Positions 1-7,920 are shown, numbered from the stretch's first letter. The stretch is DNA of 19,081 bases from Oscillospiraceae bacterium (GCA_902362965.1 CABIYQ010000022.1:1-19081), one strand, 5' to 3'. A program made the numbers and translations. Notes: generated by a model not told the origin, from the letters alone.

Positions 1-53
1 TTTTCCTCTTGTGGATAAGCAACAAAAACGGCTTTATTTTTTCTACATATACA

Positions 54-90
54 AAAAAGGCAGACTTGAGTTTTTCTTCCTCAAATCTGC
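54..90 (-). terminator. Possible second intrinsic terminator
   Basis: An 11-bp stem with one mismatch (arms 60-70 and 80-90, GCAGA.TTGAG type, 9-base loop) is followed on the minus strand by a run of six T (54-59). It lies beyond the stronger terminator at 202-226, so it would be a back-up for minus-strand transcription or the end of an unseen transcript. No gene is visible between the two hairpins. The stretch 1-308 otherwise holds no convincing coding sequence: the two plus-strand frames there have no ribosome binding site and run through T-rich low-complexity DNA. Confidence 0.4.
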
Positions 91-201
91 TTCCATTTTC
101 TTTTTATTTTCTTTTGTGTCGGTTCAAATCCCTCAAGTTGCCCAAAATCGCCCAAAAGCATCTATGGTTTTTTTATCTCTTTTTTTTGCTCTCAAAACAC
201 G

Positions 202-226
202 AAAAAAGCCCGTAGATACGGGCTTT
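202..226 (-). terminator. Intrinsic terminator downstream of the AAA-ATPase gene
   Basis: A perfect 9-bp stem (205-213 with 218-226, loop AGAT) is followed on the minus strand by a run of six T (202-207). It lies about 85 bases past the stop codon of the gene at 309-1877 and is the likely end of that transcript. Confidence 0.7.
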
Positions 227-237
227 ACGGCACTGTC

Positions 238-281
238 ATCTATTTTGTCAGTGCATGATGTAAAGCTCTGACAAAATAGAT
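238..281. repeat. 14-bp inverted repeat between gene end and terminator
   Basis: The arm at 238-251 is exactly complementary to 268-281 and encloses a 16-base loop. The loop side can also pair with neighbouring sequence: 222-228 with 260-266, and 230-235 with 249-254. The segment can therefore fold in alternative ways, some of which compete with the terminator stem at 205-226. It may be a transcript-end stabiliser, a transposon relic or a regulatory fold; the sequence alone does not decide. Confidence 0.5.
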
Positions 282-308
282 AACATTAATTTTTCTCAAT
301 TTTATGCC

Positions 309-1877
309 TTATTTAAATAAAATTTTAATTTTACAAGTATGCCGCTTATCATTCTTATTGTAATTAATTCCGACCAGTAAAACTTCTCCTGAGTAATCCT
401 TCAAGCAATCAGCATATTGCCTTTTCTTGATTTGATCCAAAGCACTATCGGCAGATTTATCATATTTAAGTTCAACGATCATTGCAGGATTACTGTTATT
501 TTTTCTCGGTCGGAAAACCAGATCGGCAAATCCTTTTCCGGCAGACAGTTCTCGTTCAATCGTATAAGTTTTTCGTGCGGAATAGTATGCAAGCGAAATT
601 ACACAGGACAGCGAATTTTCATCGTTGTATTTTAAAATCGATGTATTGTCACTATGTGCCTTGTCTATCAGTTCTGCGACTTTTTCTTCGTTGCCGTTCA
701 GAGTTGATTTTAGAAGTTCATCTGATAATTTCAATGAATTAGCAACCTCCGACCATCCCATTACCTTAATAGTACTTGCAAACTGTTCTGAAATTTCGTA
801 GTTTGGGATCGATACTTCCTTTGTATAAAAATCATATGTCAGGTATCCAAGATGAACTAAAAGTGTCAGTACATCGTCTTTTGTTTCAAAAGTTACCATG
901 TCATTTGAGAATGTTGTCGTATCAATTATTGATTTTTGTCCGGCAAGGAGTTCAATAATTGTATCCTTCAAACCGTCAAAATTCATTTCGATATAGACTT
1001 TCAATGCCTCGTAAGTTTCGGTGGACGTCCAATAGTTATTAAACTGTCCTCTAAGAATCGATTCAACAACAGACTTCGGATTATAAATAGAAATTCCGTT
1101 TAAGTTATATCCATCATACCAACGTTTCATTTCTTCAAAAGGTTTGTCATACTTTTGGCATAGGAGTTTTACTTCTTCTTCGGTAAATCCGGTAAATTCT
1201 GAAATCGGATCGGCGTATGTCATGGAATACTCATAAAAAGCATTAATCGCCGAATGCTTTCCATATTTTTTTATTGGCAGAATTCCGGTCATATATGCGA
1301 GCGCTACATAGCTTTGATCCTTTAACAGACTCCTTAAAAAATCAAGATATTTTGTTTGAGCGTCAGTATCATTTTTATGTTCTCTAAAAATACAGTCCCA
1401 TTCGTCTATTATAAAGATAAACGGAATTTTTTTCTCATGAAATATTTCATCAAGTACAGAAATCAAATCATTCCAGTCGAAGCAATCTACATCTCCGTTT
1501 TCTTTTTTTATTTCATGAATAAGACGCTTTCCAAGGTAATCCAGCATATCGTCAATAGATTTTGAGCGTTCCAAAAAATTCACCATATTAATATGAATTA
1601 CATTATATCTGTTCAGATGCTTTTCAAATGTATCAGCTTTTGATATTTTTAAATTGCTGAACATTTCTCCCGAATCACAACCACGGCTATAGTACGCCGT
1701 CAGCATATTAGCCGCCATCGACTTCCCAAAACGCCTCGGTCGGCTAACGCAGATGAATTTCTGTTCTGTATAGATGACACTGTTTGAATAATCAATCAGC
1801 ATACTTTTGTCAACATATATTTTGGAATTTAAGGCCTGCTGAAAATCAATATTGCTCGGATTTAAATAAATACCCAT
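309..1877 (-). CDS. AAA-ATPase-like protein with C-terminal PD-(D/E)XK nuclease domain
   Basis: A 522-residue protein of the family that joins an AAA-ATPase-like domain (PF09820 type) to a PD-(D/E)XK domain (PDDEXK_9, formerly DUF1703). The N-terminal YVDKSMLI segment precedes the family P-loop-like signature SRPRRFGKSM (about residues 45-54). A Walker B segment IFIIDEWD lies at about 154-161. The C-terminal nuclease core shows GFADLVF with D452 and MIVELK with E469 and K471, so the catalytic triad looks intact. Length is normal for the family. The ATG follows a strong GGAGG (spacing about 7). It stands alone, with an intrinsic terminator behind it. Members occur in many near-identical copies in gut Clostridia and Bacteroidetes; their role is unproven, and mobile or defence roles have been suggested. 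The family call is confident and the function is not. Confidence 0.9.
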   Translation of the reverse strand: MGIYLNPSNIDFQQALNSKIYVDKSMLIDYSNSVIYTEQKFICVSRPRRFGKSMAANMLTAYYSRGCDSGEMFSNLKISKADTFEKHLNRYNVIHINMVNFLERSKSIDDMLDYLGKRLIHEIKKENGDVDCFDWNDLISVLDEIFHEKKIPFIFIIDEWDCIFREHKNDTDAQTKYLDFLRSLLKDQSYVALAYMTGILPIKKYGKHSAINAFYEYSMTYADPISEFTGFTEEEVKLLCQKYDKPFEEMKRWYDGYNLNGISIYNPKSVVESILRGQFNNYWTSTETYEALKVYIEMNFDGLKDTIIELLAGQKSIIDTTTFSNDMVTFETKDDVLTLLVHLGYLTYDFYTKEVSIPNYEISEQFASTIKVMGWSEVANSLKLSDELLKSTLNGNEEKVAELIDKAHSDNTSILKYNDENSLSCVISLAYYSARKTYTIERELSAGKGFADLVFRPRKNNSNPAMIVELKYDKSADSALDQIKKRQYADCLKDYSGEVLLVGINYNKNDKRHTCKIKILFK

Positions 1878-1970
1878 TGCTGCACCTCCGTTCCTTTAAT
1901 ATAAGTATATCAGCTTTTTACTTTGAAATCAAGTATTTGCACTGAAACCTTTTTTTGAAAATCCGGATAT

Positions 1971-2109
1971 TTAAACTACCGTTTTACTCCTGCTGTATCT
2001 CATTGAATAGCTGCTGTTATTTTTCTTATTCTGTGCTGCATTCCAAAGTTCTTCGTTTATAATTTGAGGATAGTCGCAATTGCCAATATAAAATTCACGA
2101 GCTTTACCT
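1971..2109 (-). pseudogene. Gene fragment, possibly from a serine recombinase
   Basis: In the 328-base gap 1878-2205 one minus-strand frame reads sensibly for about 45 codons to a TAA at 1971-1973, but has no start and is closed upstream by an in-frame TAA. The peptide includes GKAREFYIG, CDYPQIINEELWNAAQ and a basic tail. The YPQIINEELW.AAQ pattern resembles the stretch that precedes the zinc ribbon in large serine recombinases (pattern like YPxIIxEExWxxAQ). The match is by eye and short, so the family is tentative. If correct, it is another trace of a site-specific recombination event at the left side of the defence genes. Nothing else is seen in this gap. Confidence 0.4.
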
Positions 2110-2205
2110 TATATCTCATGCAATTCGTTTTTGCCATGTATCCTTTAATATAAAAAAATGTCATCTGAACATGCATAAGTCAAGTAAATTTAGAAACAAT
2201 TGGAT

Positions 2206-4215
2206 TTATAGGTTAATAAGTAAAGTATTAATTACTGCGTCAATCAATTCTCTAGGTGTATTGGTGTAATCTTGACCTCCTCGTTTTAATATTTCGTTTT
2301 TATATTCTTCTTTACTTGAGCCAGCATAAACAATAAATGGTATTTCTTTATTATTTTTACGGATTTTATCTAACAGAACATATCCTTCATCCTCTCCTTC
2401 TTTCCTTCTCATATCCGATATAATAAGTGCAAACTTATTATGCTGCATAAAATCTAATGCTTGCTGTGTTGATAAAGCCAATGTAAAATCTAAACCATAT
2501 TGTTCAAGAACATTGCGTTCATAAACATTATTTTCCGGTCTATCATCTACCCAAAGAATTTGTTTCTTTTGATTTTTTTTCTTGAAATTATCTAAAGCTT
2601 CTCTGCATTCTGTTACAAAACGCAGAAAATCCTCAGCTTCTTTCAATGTTGCAATATAACCCTGATGTACAATATTATTATGTAATGTCATTATTTCTTT
2701 ATAATAGTCACTATCATAATTGTTCGATATGTATTGATTTATTCTAAATATTTCACAAATAACTCCTTTATCATTTGTTTCAAAATCTGTATGGTGTGAA
2801 AAAATATGATTCTCTAGCTCCGAGTAGGCAGAAACAATGCACGCTGAATAATCTTCTTTTTTTAAAAGTTCATACGCATCGGCAAAGGCAACATGCTTAT
2901 TATTGTTGTTATCATAACTGGTAGAAATAATATTAAAGACACTGCGACACCATTCTTTTAATTCTTTTGAAAAATAATAATTATCCTTTTCGTTAGTTAT
3001 ATCAAATGTATAAGTTAATACTCGTTGATTAATTAAAGAAACAGGTAAAACTGTATTTTTTTCACATAGTATTAATACATTGTTTTTTGGGGTTGTTGAT
3101 TTAATTAATCCAAGTTCAATCATTACATTAGATGACGAATCTGAAACATCTATGATTGCAGCTTTAGATTTTCTAATCGCTGTTCGTGAAATATCAATCC
3201 AATTGTCATACGGCATTAACATGTCATCTATGCGAACCGGTGTAATTCCAAGAGTTTGAAGGGTTGGATTTATAAGATTAGAAAGTTGCGCTATACGAGA
3301 CATGGAACATGAGATAAAACAAAGTTTATTATCTTCTGCTGGAATTTTCATTTGTTCATTTATTTTTTCATTAGTACTCTTTGTCGTTTTGTCTTTTTCG
3401 ATACAAATATATTCATTTATTTCAACAAAAAAGTCATGTAATATAGTTTTATAATTTTGAGGTTGACCTTTAAGATTAATAATCCTTATATTTCGTCTCT
3501 TATATCTTGCTACTTTTTCAGAGGAGGCACCAACAGTTATATAATATGCAGGTTGTGCCATACGCCCTAATCTGCTATTTATTATCTGCCATACACTTCT
3601 AAAATCAATATCATCAAGACTATAGCCTATTAACAGTAATGTGTTTGCGATAAAAAGGTTCGCTACATATGTTGCCAAAACAGGATTTTGATCAAGATAA
3701 ACATCATAATCATGTTCAGTAATTACCATCTTATCAGGATGATTAAAATCACCATGAAGCTTTACTATCTTATTATCTTTACCACTACCAATAGGTAATC
3801 TGTCTTTTGTTACAATAACTGGAATGGGACGGTGTAACAGTGTCATTGAATCTTCAATTAAGGAATCAAAATTAGTTGTACATATGGTTCCTGTGAACAA
3901 TTCACAAAACGCCTTATATGTAGAACCTGGCTGTACTTTCCCAAAATGAAGTTCTTTCATTAACAGTTCAATCAATTTTGCTCGCGAATATAAGTCTTCA
4001 TAATATGAAAGTGCATCTATAGCATTATTGTCATAGTGATAATCTGGAATTTCATCTGCAACAATTTTACCCAATTCATTCCAATCAGGCATAGATAATC
4101 CATCTGGAATATCAGCATTTTTGGAAAATCCTGCTCCAACAAATGGGATGACTCTACCGTTTACAAAGTCGTTTAATAACGGTTTGGGTATTGACGATAT
4201 ATATTTATATTCCAT
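2206..4215 (-). CDS. Four-domain defence effector: SIR2-like, TIR-like, HEPN-like and receiver domains
   Basis: A 669-residue protein from the ATG at 4215, chosen because AAGGAG lies 9 bases upstream; the frame stays open 29 codons further, to a GTG at 4302 with no ribosome site. Domain 1 (about 20-265) is SIR2-like: VGAGFS (26-31), TTNFD (113-117), catalytic-type His in KLHG (H154) and LLIGYSLDD (194-202). Domain 2 (about 297-408) is TIR-like or deoxyribosyltransferase-like: AIIDVSDSSSNVMIELG, with the likely catalytic Glu at 367. Domain 3 (about 441-546) is helical and ends with LHNNIVHQG, a HEPN-like motif. Domain 4 (549-669) is a receiver with WVDDRP (D557, D558) and phospho-acceptor-like D601, but the usual switch Thr reads Ala and the Lys of the TKP motif reads Thr. 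SIR2-like and TIR domains in anti-phage proteins deplete NAD+; that is the inferred role. It lies 157 bases downstream of the TIR-TPR gene, probably co-transcribed. Confidence 0.85.
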   Translation of the reverse strand: MEYKYISSIPKPLLNDFVNGRVIPFVGAGFSKNADIPDGLSMPDWNELGKIVADEIPDYHYDNNAIDALSYYEDLYSRAKLIELLMKELHFGKVQPGSTYKAFCELFTGTICTTNFDSLIEDSMTLLHRPIPVIVTKDRLPIGSGKDNKIVKLHGDFNHPDKMVITEHDYDVYLDQNPVLATYVANLFIANTLLLIGYSLDDIDFRSVWQIINSRLGRMAQPAYYITVGASSEKVARYKRRNIRIINLKGQPQNYKTILHDFFVEINEYICIEKDKTTKSTNEKINEQMKIPAEDNKLCFISCSMSRIAQLSNLINPTLQTLGITPVRIDDMLMPYDNWIDISRTAIRKSKAAIIDVSDSSSNVMIELGLIKSTTPKNNVLILCEKNTVLPVSLINQRVLTYTFDITNEKDNYYFSKELKEWCRSVFNIISTSYDNNNNKHVAFADAYELLKKEDYSACIVSAYSELENHIFSHHTDFETNDKGVICEIFRINQYISNNYDSDYYKEIMTLHNNIVHQGYIATLKEAEDFLRFVTECREALDNFKKKNQKKQILWVDDRPENNVYERNVLEQYGLDFTLALSTQQALDFMQHNKFALIISDMRRKEGEDEGYVLLDKIRKNNKEIPFIVYAGSSKEEYKNEILKRGGQDYTNTPRELIDAVINTLLINL

Positions 4216-4371
4216 AGTTGACACTCCTTCTTTATAACTTTTTAAACCTTTTATGGCTGAAATATCTTGACGCTCTACCTTATCAGTTGGGACAACTTGC
4301 ACATTTCTAAGGATGGATACATATTTTTATTTTAAGGCTTAACTTTTATTTGTGATTCTAAAATAAATCAT

Positions 4372-4722
4372 TTATATTTCTTCTGCACACTGTTTACGCT
4401 TATCTTCTATCGTTGCAAACAATGAAACATCTGCTGCTGGTGTTTGACGAATATCACTTAACTCCTTCTGCATTGTTTCTATCTTCCTCAAGTAACATGT
4501 TGTATCTATTTCCTGAGTTTTTAACATATAATCGCAAAAATCAATTTCTGCATGAATTCTTTCAAGTGCAAAATTCAACCTGAACATTTGTGGGAATTTT
4601 GATGCTTTAGATAATTCATCTCTTTTATGGATTGCTATAGAATATTCAGCTTCAGCATTTTCATTTAAGTTCTTTTTTACTCGAGCTAAATTGTATTTGG
4701 CAAATGCTTGAATCACATCCAT
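4372..4722 (-). pseudogene. TPR-like C-terminal part of the TIR-like protein, displaced by a frameshift
   Basis: A 116-codon frame (MDVIQAFAKY... to a stop at 4372) rich in Ala, Glu and Lys with helical-repeat character (AKYNLARVKKNLNENAEAEY). It probably does not stand alone. The same frame stays open upstream of its ATG, through KEVIELSSNNLGDN, back to a run of eight A (plus-strand T 4769-4776), where it joins the end of the TIR-like gene if one base is skipped. Joined, 4372-5803 gives one protein of 476 residues. A weak AGGTG lies 5 bases before the internal ATG, so separate translation of this part cannot be excluded. Confidence 0.6.
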
Positions 4723-4762
4723 ATTATCACCTAAATTATTGCTGCTTAATTCAATTACTTCC

Positions 4763-5803
4763 TTAAAATTTTTTTTCTGCCACTTTCAAATTTTCCTTGT
4801 TACATGATTTCAACGATGAATTCAAATAACTTAAACCGATATAATTTTTTGATACACATCCAATTATTGGAGCAATTTTACTCAATTTAAATTTTTGCAT
4901 TTCTTCAAGGATTGCTTTTGCTATATTTGTATAAAAAATAGTACTTTCAATCTGATTTCTTTTTCTCTTATGTTCTTCATATAAATTCACATTCTTGATA
5001 ATTTTACAACAAGCCATTATATATGAATTTTCTTCAGTAACATCAACAGATAAAAAATCAATTAGTTGACTACCTATAATTTTCTCTGGAAAAAAGGGAA
5101 GAAAAACTATTCTTTCAAAAATATATACTATTTGTTCTGCATCACTCAACATAGATTTTTCACTCATCCATATACTAAATATTTCTTTTAATTGCCATTC
5201 CAGAGAATATTTTTCAATTGATTCAAATTGTACCTTAGGGAAAAGATTTTCATAATTTGTTTTATATGCTGAATTTAAAACCAAGGAATTAGTTAAATCA
5301 TTAATATTAAACTCATTCATCTTAACAATATTGTTCTTCATAATATTTAAGAACTTATTAAATAAAGTTTTTAGATCATTATTACTATTATTTGCATCTA
5401 TTTCTTCTAAGTACTCCGCAGGAATATCTGAAGGCATCATGTATTTATTATCATTTATATCTTTATACGGAAAATCTGAAATAATCCATATTGAATTTTT
5501 GTTTAATTGTCCTTTTAAATAACCTAATTCCAGTATAACATTAGGCTTTGATACAAACATATCTTTACTATTAATATATAGATCTTTAGTAAGAAACACA
5601 AATGCAAAATCACATTTACTTAAATTATCAAATACTCGTAATTCAATATTTCTTTCTTGATCCAATAAAAAATTGTCAACCATTATTGGTTCAATACAAT
5701 ATCCTTCAGTTCTATAATTTATGATTATTTGTTTTAATTCGTTAGCGTATTTTATCGAGTTAAAACTATAAACTATTCCAATTTTTTTATTTGGTCTTAT
5801 CAT
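4763..5803 (-). CDS. TIR-like nucleotide-binding protein (PF10137 type), truncated by frameshift
   Basis: 346 residues from an ATG preceded by AAAGGA (spacing 7). The N-terminal domain (1 to about 135) has KIGIVYSFNS, DFAFVFLTKDL and KPNVILELGYLKGQL, the hallmark of the TIR-like family of CBASS Cap12-type and Pycsar-type effectors; the Glu at 92 occupies the expected catalytic place. The remainder is helical. The frame ends in AEKKF followed by TAA, directly at a run of eight A and four T; dropping one A would continue in frame into the TPR-like segment at 4372-4722. The likely original product is therefore TIR-like plus helical repeat, an NADase with a sensor tail. No cyclic-nucleotide synthase is present, so CBASS or Pycsar is not supported. 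Its start lies 14 bases from the recombinase fragment on the other strand, and no clear promoter is visible there. Confidence 0.75.
   Translation of the reverse strand: MIRPNKKIGIVYSFNSIKYANELKQIIINYRTEGYCIEPIMVDNFLLDQERNIELRVFDNLSKCDFAFVFLTKDLYINSKDMFVSKPNVILELGYLKGQLNKNSIWIISDFPYKDINDNKYMMPSDIPAEYLEEIDANNSNNDLKTLFNKFLNIMKNNIVKMNEFNINDLTNSLVLNSAYKTNYENLFPKVQFESIEKYSLEWQLKEIFSIWMSEKSMLSDAEQIVYIFERIVFLPFFPEKIIGSQLIDFLSVDVTEENSYIMACCKIIKNVNLYEEHKRKRNQIESTIFYTNIAKAILEEMQKFKLSKIAPIIGCVSKNYIGLSYLNSSLKSCNKENLKVAEKKF
4769..4776 (-). other. Homopolymer frameshift site (eight A on the coding strand)
   Basis: The coding strand reads GCAG, then eight A, four T, AAGG. Upstream reading gives GCA GAA AAA AAA TTT TAA. 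With seven A it would give GCA GAA AAA AAT TTT AAG GAA and continue for a further 129 codons past the present stop. A -1 shift meets a stop within eight codons, so only a +1 change (loss of one A, gain of two, polymerase slippage, or a sequencing error) restores the long product. Confidence 0.65.
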
Positions 5804-5817
5804 GTCTGATCCTTTCT

Positions 5818-5991
5818 ACCCACAACTACTTTGTTCTCGACGAAGATATTGACATTCGTTACATACAGAAGCTATTAGAGTACAGTTCCATCACAACCAC
5901 ACAGATTTACATTCACGTTGCTATGGCAAAGCAAAAGGAAATCCTCTCTGTCAAGCACCCCAGAAACAAGATAAAAGTCAACGCAGAATAA
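5818..5991 (+). pseudogene. 3' end of a tyrosine recombinase (integrase) gene
   Basis: The frame up to TAA at 5989-5991 encodes the C-terminal end of a XerC/XerD-like integrase: IDIRYIQKLL, then SSITTTQIYIHV and KQKEILSVKHPRNKI. The Tyr in TTTQIYIHV sits at the place of the catalytic nucleophile, while the usual GHSS before it is EYSS, so the last catalytic-box His is lost. The rest of the enzyme (catalytic Arg, Lys, HxxR) is missing; the homology stops next to the start of the oppositely directed TIR-like gene. Base composition is less AT-rich than its surroundings. It marks an old recombination boundary and cannot be active. Confidence 0.8.
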
Positions 5992-6161
5992 TATACAACT
6001 ATCAATAGTTCAACCAAATTTCGACCAATATCAACATAATTAGCTGCAGCCTAATCACATTAAATAATAAATAATGAAGTTTCAATAAAAGTCAATACCT
6101 AATTCGTAATTGGTATAAATAAATTCGTAATCAGCATTAACATATTCCATTTAATTCCAAT
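5988..6161 (+). repeat. Left copy of the imperfect direct repeat flanking blocks B and C
   Basis: Two segments recur in the same order at 18917-18994. Segment 1 (5988-6023, starting with ATAATATACAA) overlaps the recombinase stop codon and matches 18917-18954 with a few changes. Segment 2 (6122-6161, AATTCGTAATCAG then a T/A-rich tail) matches 18955-18994 at 39 of 40 bases. About 98 bases separate the segments here and none in the right copy. Position beside an integrase 3' end suggests an attachment-type or insertion-site sequence. Confidence 0.7.
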
Positions 6162-6357
6162 CTTATGTTTCTTATTATATAAAATATTTTCCACATTGTC
6201 AATATTTTTGGCAATTTCTTATAGAATTTTGTAGAATTATATATAATTAAATAATTCTATTTGTTAATATTATACAATAATATTTGATCAAAAAATAAAT
6301 GCTTAGAACGCAGTGGTTCACAGCATTACATAATCCATTATTAAATTATTTCTTTGC

Positions 6358-6406
6358 ATAAAGATACCGCTATTCAAACATGGTAGTTGAATAGCGGTAT
6401 CTTTAT
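6358..6406. terminator. 20-bp perfect hairpin, probable bidirectional terminator
   Basis: Arms 6358-6377 and 6387-6406 are fully complementary (AAAGATACCGCTATTC type) around a 9-base loop, with T-rich sequence to the right (TTATTATTTTG). It is the strongest fold in the otherwise gene-poor stretch 6162-6553, which is very AT-rich. It lies just past the stop of the 18-codon ORF at 6446-6502. Confidence 0.55.
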
Positions 6407-6445
6407 TATTTTGATTCATATTGTTCTTTTAATATCTGAATTTTC

Positions 6446-6502
6446 TTATTCTAAATTACTAAGTTTCATTTCAAATTCATATACTACGGTCTGATCTGCC
6501 AT
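6446..6502 (-). CDS. Tiny ORF (18 codons) with a strong ribosome binding site; unknown or remnant
   Basis: ATG at 6502 is preceded by AGAAGAGGAG with a spacing of 8, one of the best ribosome sites in the window. The peptide is MADQTVVYEFEMKLSNLE and ends at a TAA; the next codons in another frame (ENSDIKRTI) still look coding, so it may be the start of a longer gene cut short by mutation. I do not recognise a family. A 20-bp hairpin follows 40 bases downstream. It could also be a genuine small peptide gene. Confidence 0.35.
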   Translation of the reverse strand: MADQTVVYEFEMKLSNLE

Positions 6503-6553
6503 TTTTAACACTCCTCTTCTATCATAAAAAATATATATTACATACTATAAAAG

Positions 6554-7663
6554 TTGATTATTTCATGCTCATTAAACCTTTCAGGTGAATCAGTAACTTT
6601 TATTGCCGATGAATTGGGTATCGCAAAAAGCACACTGTACAACTGGATAAAAAAGTTTAAACCGGTTACAGAAGAAAAGAAGTTTATTGCCAAAGATTTT
6701 AATAATCTTAAACAAAGAACAAATCGTCAATCTGATATGATTGAGATTCTAAAAACTGTTGAATGCAATGCTCACTCCCCTTTGCAAGAAAAGCTGTGTG
6801 AGATTGAAAAGCTGTATGGAAAATACAGTGTTCATGTTCTGTGTGATGCACTCAATATTCCACGAGGTACTTTTTATAACCACATCAAACGGAACAAGCG
6901 TGATAATGTTTGGTATAAAAAACGGCGTGAGTATTTCTGCGGTGAAATTAGAAGAATTTTCGAAGAAAACAATCAGATTTTCGGAGCAAGAAAAATCGCC
7001 GCTGTTCTGAGAAACAACGGCGAGCAAGTAAGCAATAAATATGTTCGTAAACTCACGGTTGAAATGAACTTAAACAGCATTCGAACTAACTCTAAAAAAG
7101 AATATTTAAAAGATAGGCGTAAAAGAAATATTTTAAAACAACAATTCAATGTTGACAAACCTAATACTGCATGGGTAAGCGACATTACATATTATAAATA
7201 TAACGATAAGTGTTTTTTTATTTGTGCTATTACCGATTTATTTTCAAGAAAAGTTATAGCTTATAAAATCTCAAAAAACAACAGTACTCAACTTACAAAG
7301 TCGACTGTTAAAATTGCAATTGAATCACGTCATCCCAATAAAGGTCTTATATTTCACAATGACCACGGTGCAAATTACACATCAGCAACTTTCTCTAAAT
7401 ATCTGACTGAAAACGGCATAACCCAATCATTTTCAAAGGTCAGAAACCCTTACGATAACTCTGTAGCAAAATCATTCTTCTCATCTCTCAAAAGAGAAGA
7501 ATTGTACAGAAGAAAAATAAAGTCCGAATATGAATTAAAACAAATAATCTGCGACTATATAGACTTTTACAATAATCGCAGACCTCATGCCACTATAAAT
7601 TACAAGACTCCAAATCAATATGAATGTGAATACTTCGGAAACACCGAAAAAACCTCAGATTGA
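6554..7663 (+). pseudogene. IS3-family transposase, catalytically damaged
   Basis: 369 codons from a TTG without ribosome site. An N-terminal HTH (SGESVTFIADELGIAKSTLYNWIKKF, OrfA-like) continues into an OrfB-like part with HTH_21-type region and an rve integrase core, all in one frame. DDE residues: first Asp in WVSDITYY (D210), second in FHNDHGANY (D270; usually HSDRG), but the third, Glu in DNSVAESFF, is Lys here (K306). The first residues of a normal OrfA are missing. The catalytic change and absent start make activity unlikely; it could at most bind DNA. A second copy at 13575-14072 keeps the Glu codon but is broken in other ways. Confidence 0.85.
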
Positions 7664-7798
7664 TAATTGGAATAAGGGGTTCAGATTTAGACTTTTTTAA
7701 TGTTTTATTTTGAAATTCAACTGTTTTTAATTTTAGTCTTAAAAATTACAACTTTTAAAAAAGCCGGAAATCCCCTATAATAAAGGGTTCCCCGACAA

Positions 7799-7839
7799 AA
7801 ATTTAACGCCATTTGAACTCGAGGGTTCAGATGGCGTTA
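7799..7839 (-). terminator. IS-end hairpin, copy 1; minus-strand terminator
   Basis: A 15-bp stem (7804-7818 with 7825-7839, TAACGCCAT.../...ATGGCGTTA, one G-T pair) is followed on the minus strand by AAATTTTTG. It would stop transcripts leaving block B that pass the weaker copy 2. Confidence 0.55.
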
Positions 7840-7920
7840 GGCTTATCAATTTTATTTTTTAATATTTAATTATGAAATTCAACTACAAAAAAGCCAACCT
7901 CCCTATAATAAAGGGGTCTC

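Noticed and set aside
117..155. tRNA-like T-arm (GGTTCAAATCC) that could mark an attachment site in a tRNA gene
   Set aside because: The T-stem does not pair properly, the acceptor end and CCA spacing do not fit, and no other tRNA parts are found upstream.
9..271. Two overlapping plus-strand ORFs
   Set aside because: No ribosome site, T-rich low-complexity translation, and they run across the terminator hairpins.
2150..2200. Intrinsic terminator behind the SIR2 fusion gene
   Set aside because: A run of seven T exists on the minus strand, but the stem before it is only about four base pairs.
2206..5803. CBASS, Pycsar or Thoeris system
   Set aside because: TIR-like and SIR2-like effectors are present, but there is no cyclase and no ThsA/ThsB arrangement. 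The SIR2 and TIR domains lie in one multi-domain protein.
5804..6000. Promoter for block A on the minus strand inside the recombinase remnant
   Set aside because: TTGACT and TTGACA boxes exist, but no TATAAT-like box lies at a proper distance.
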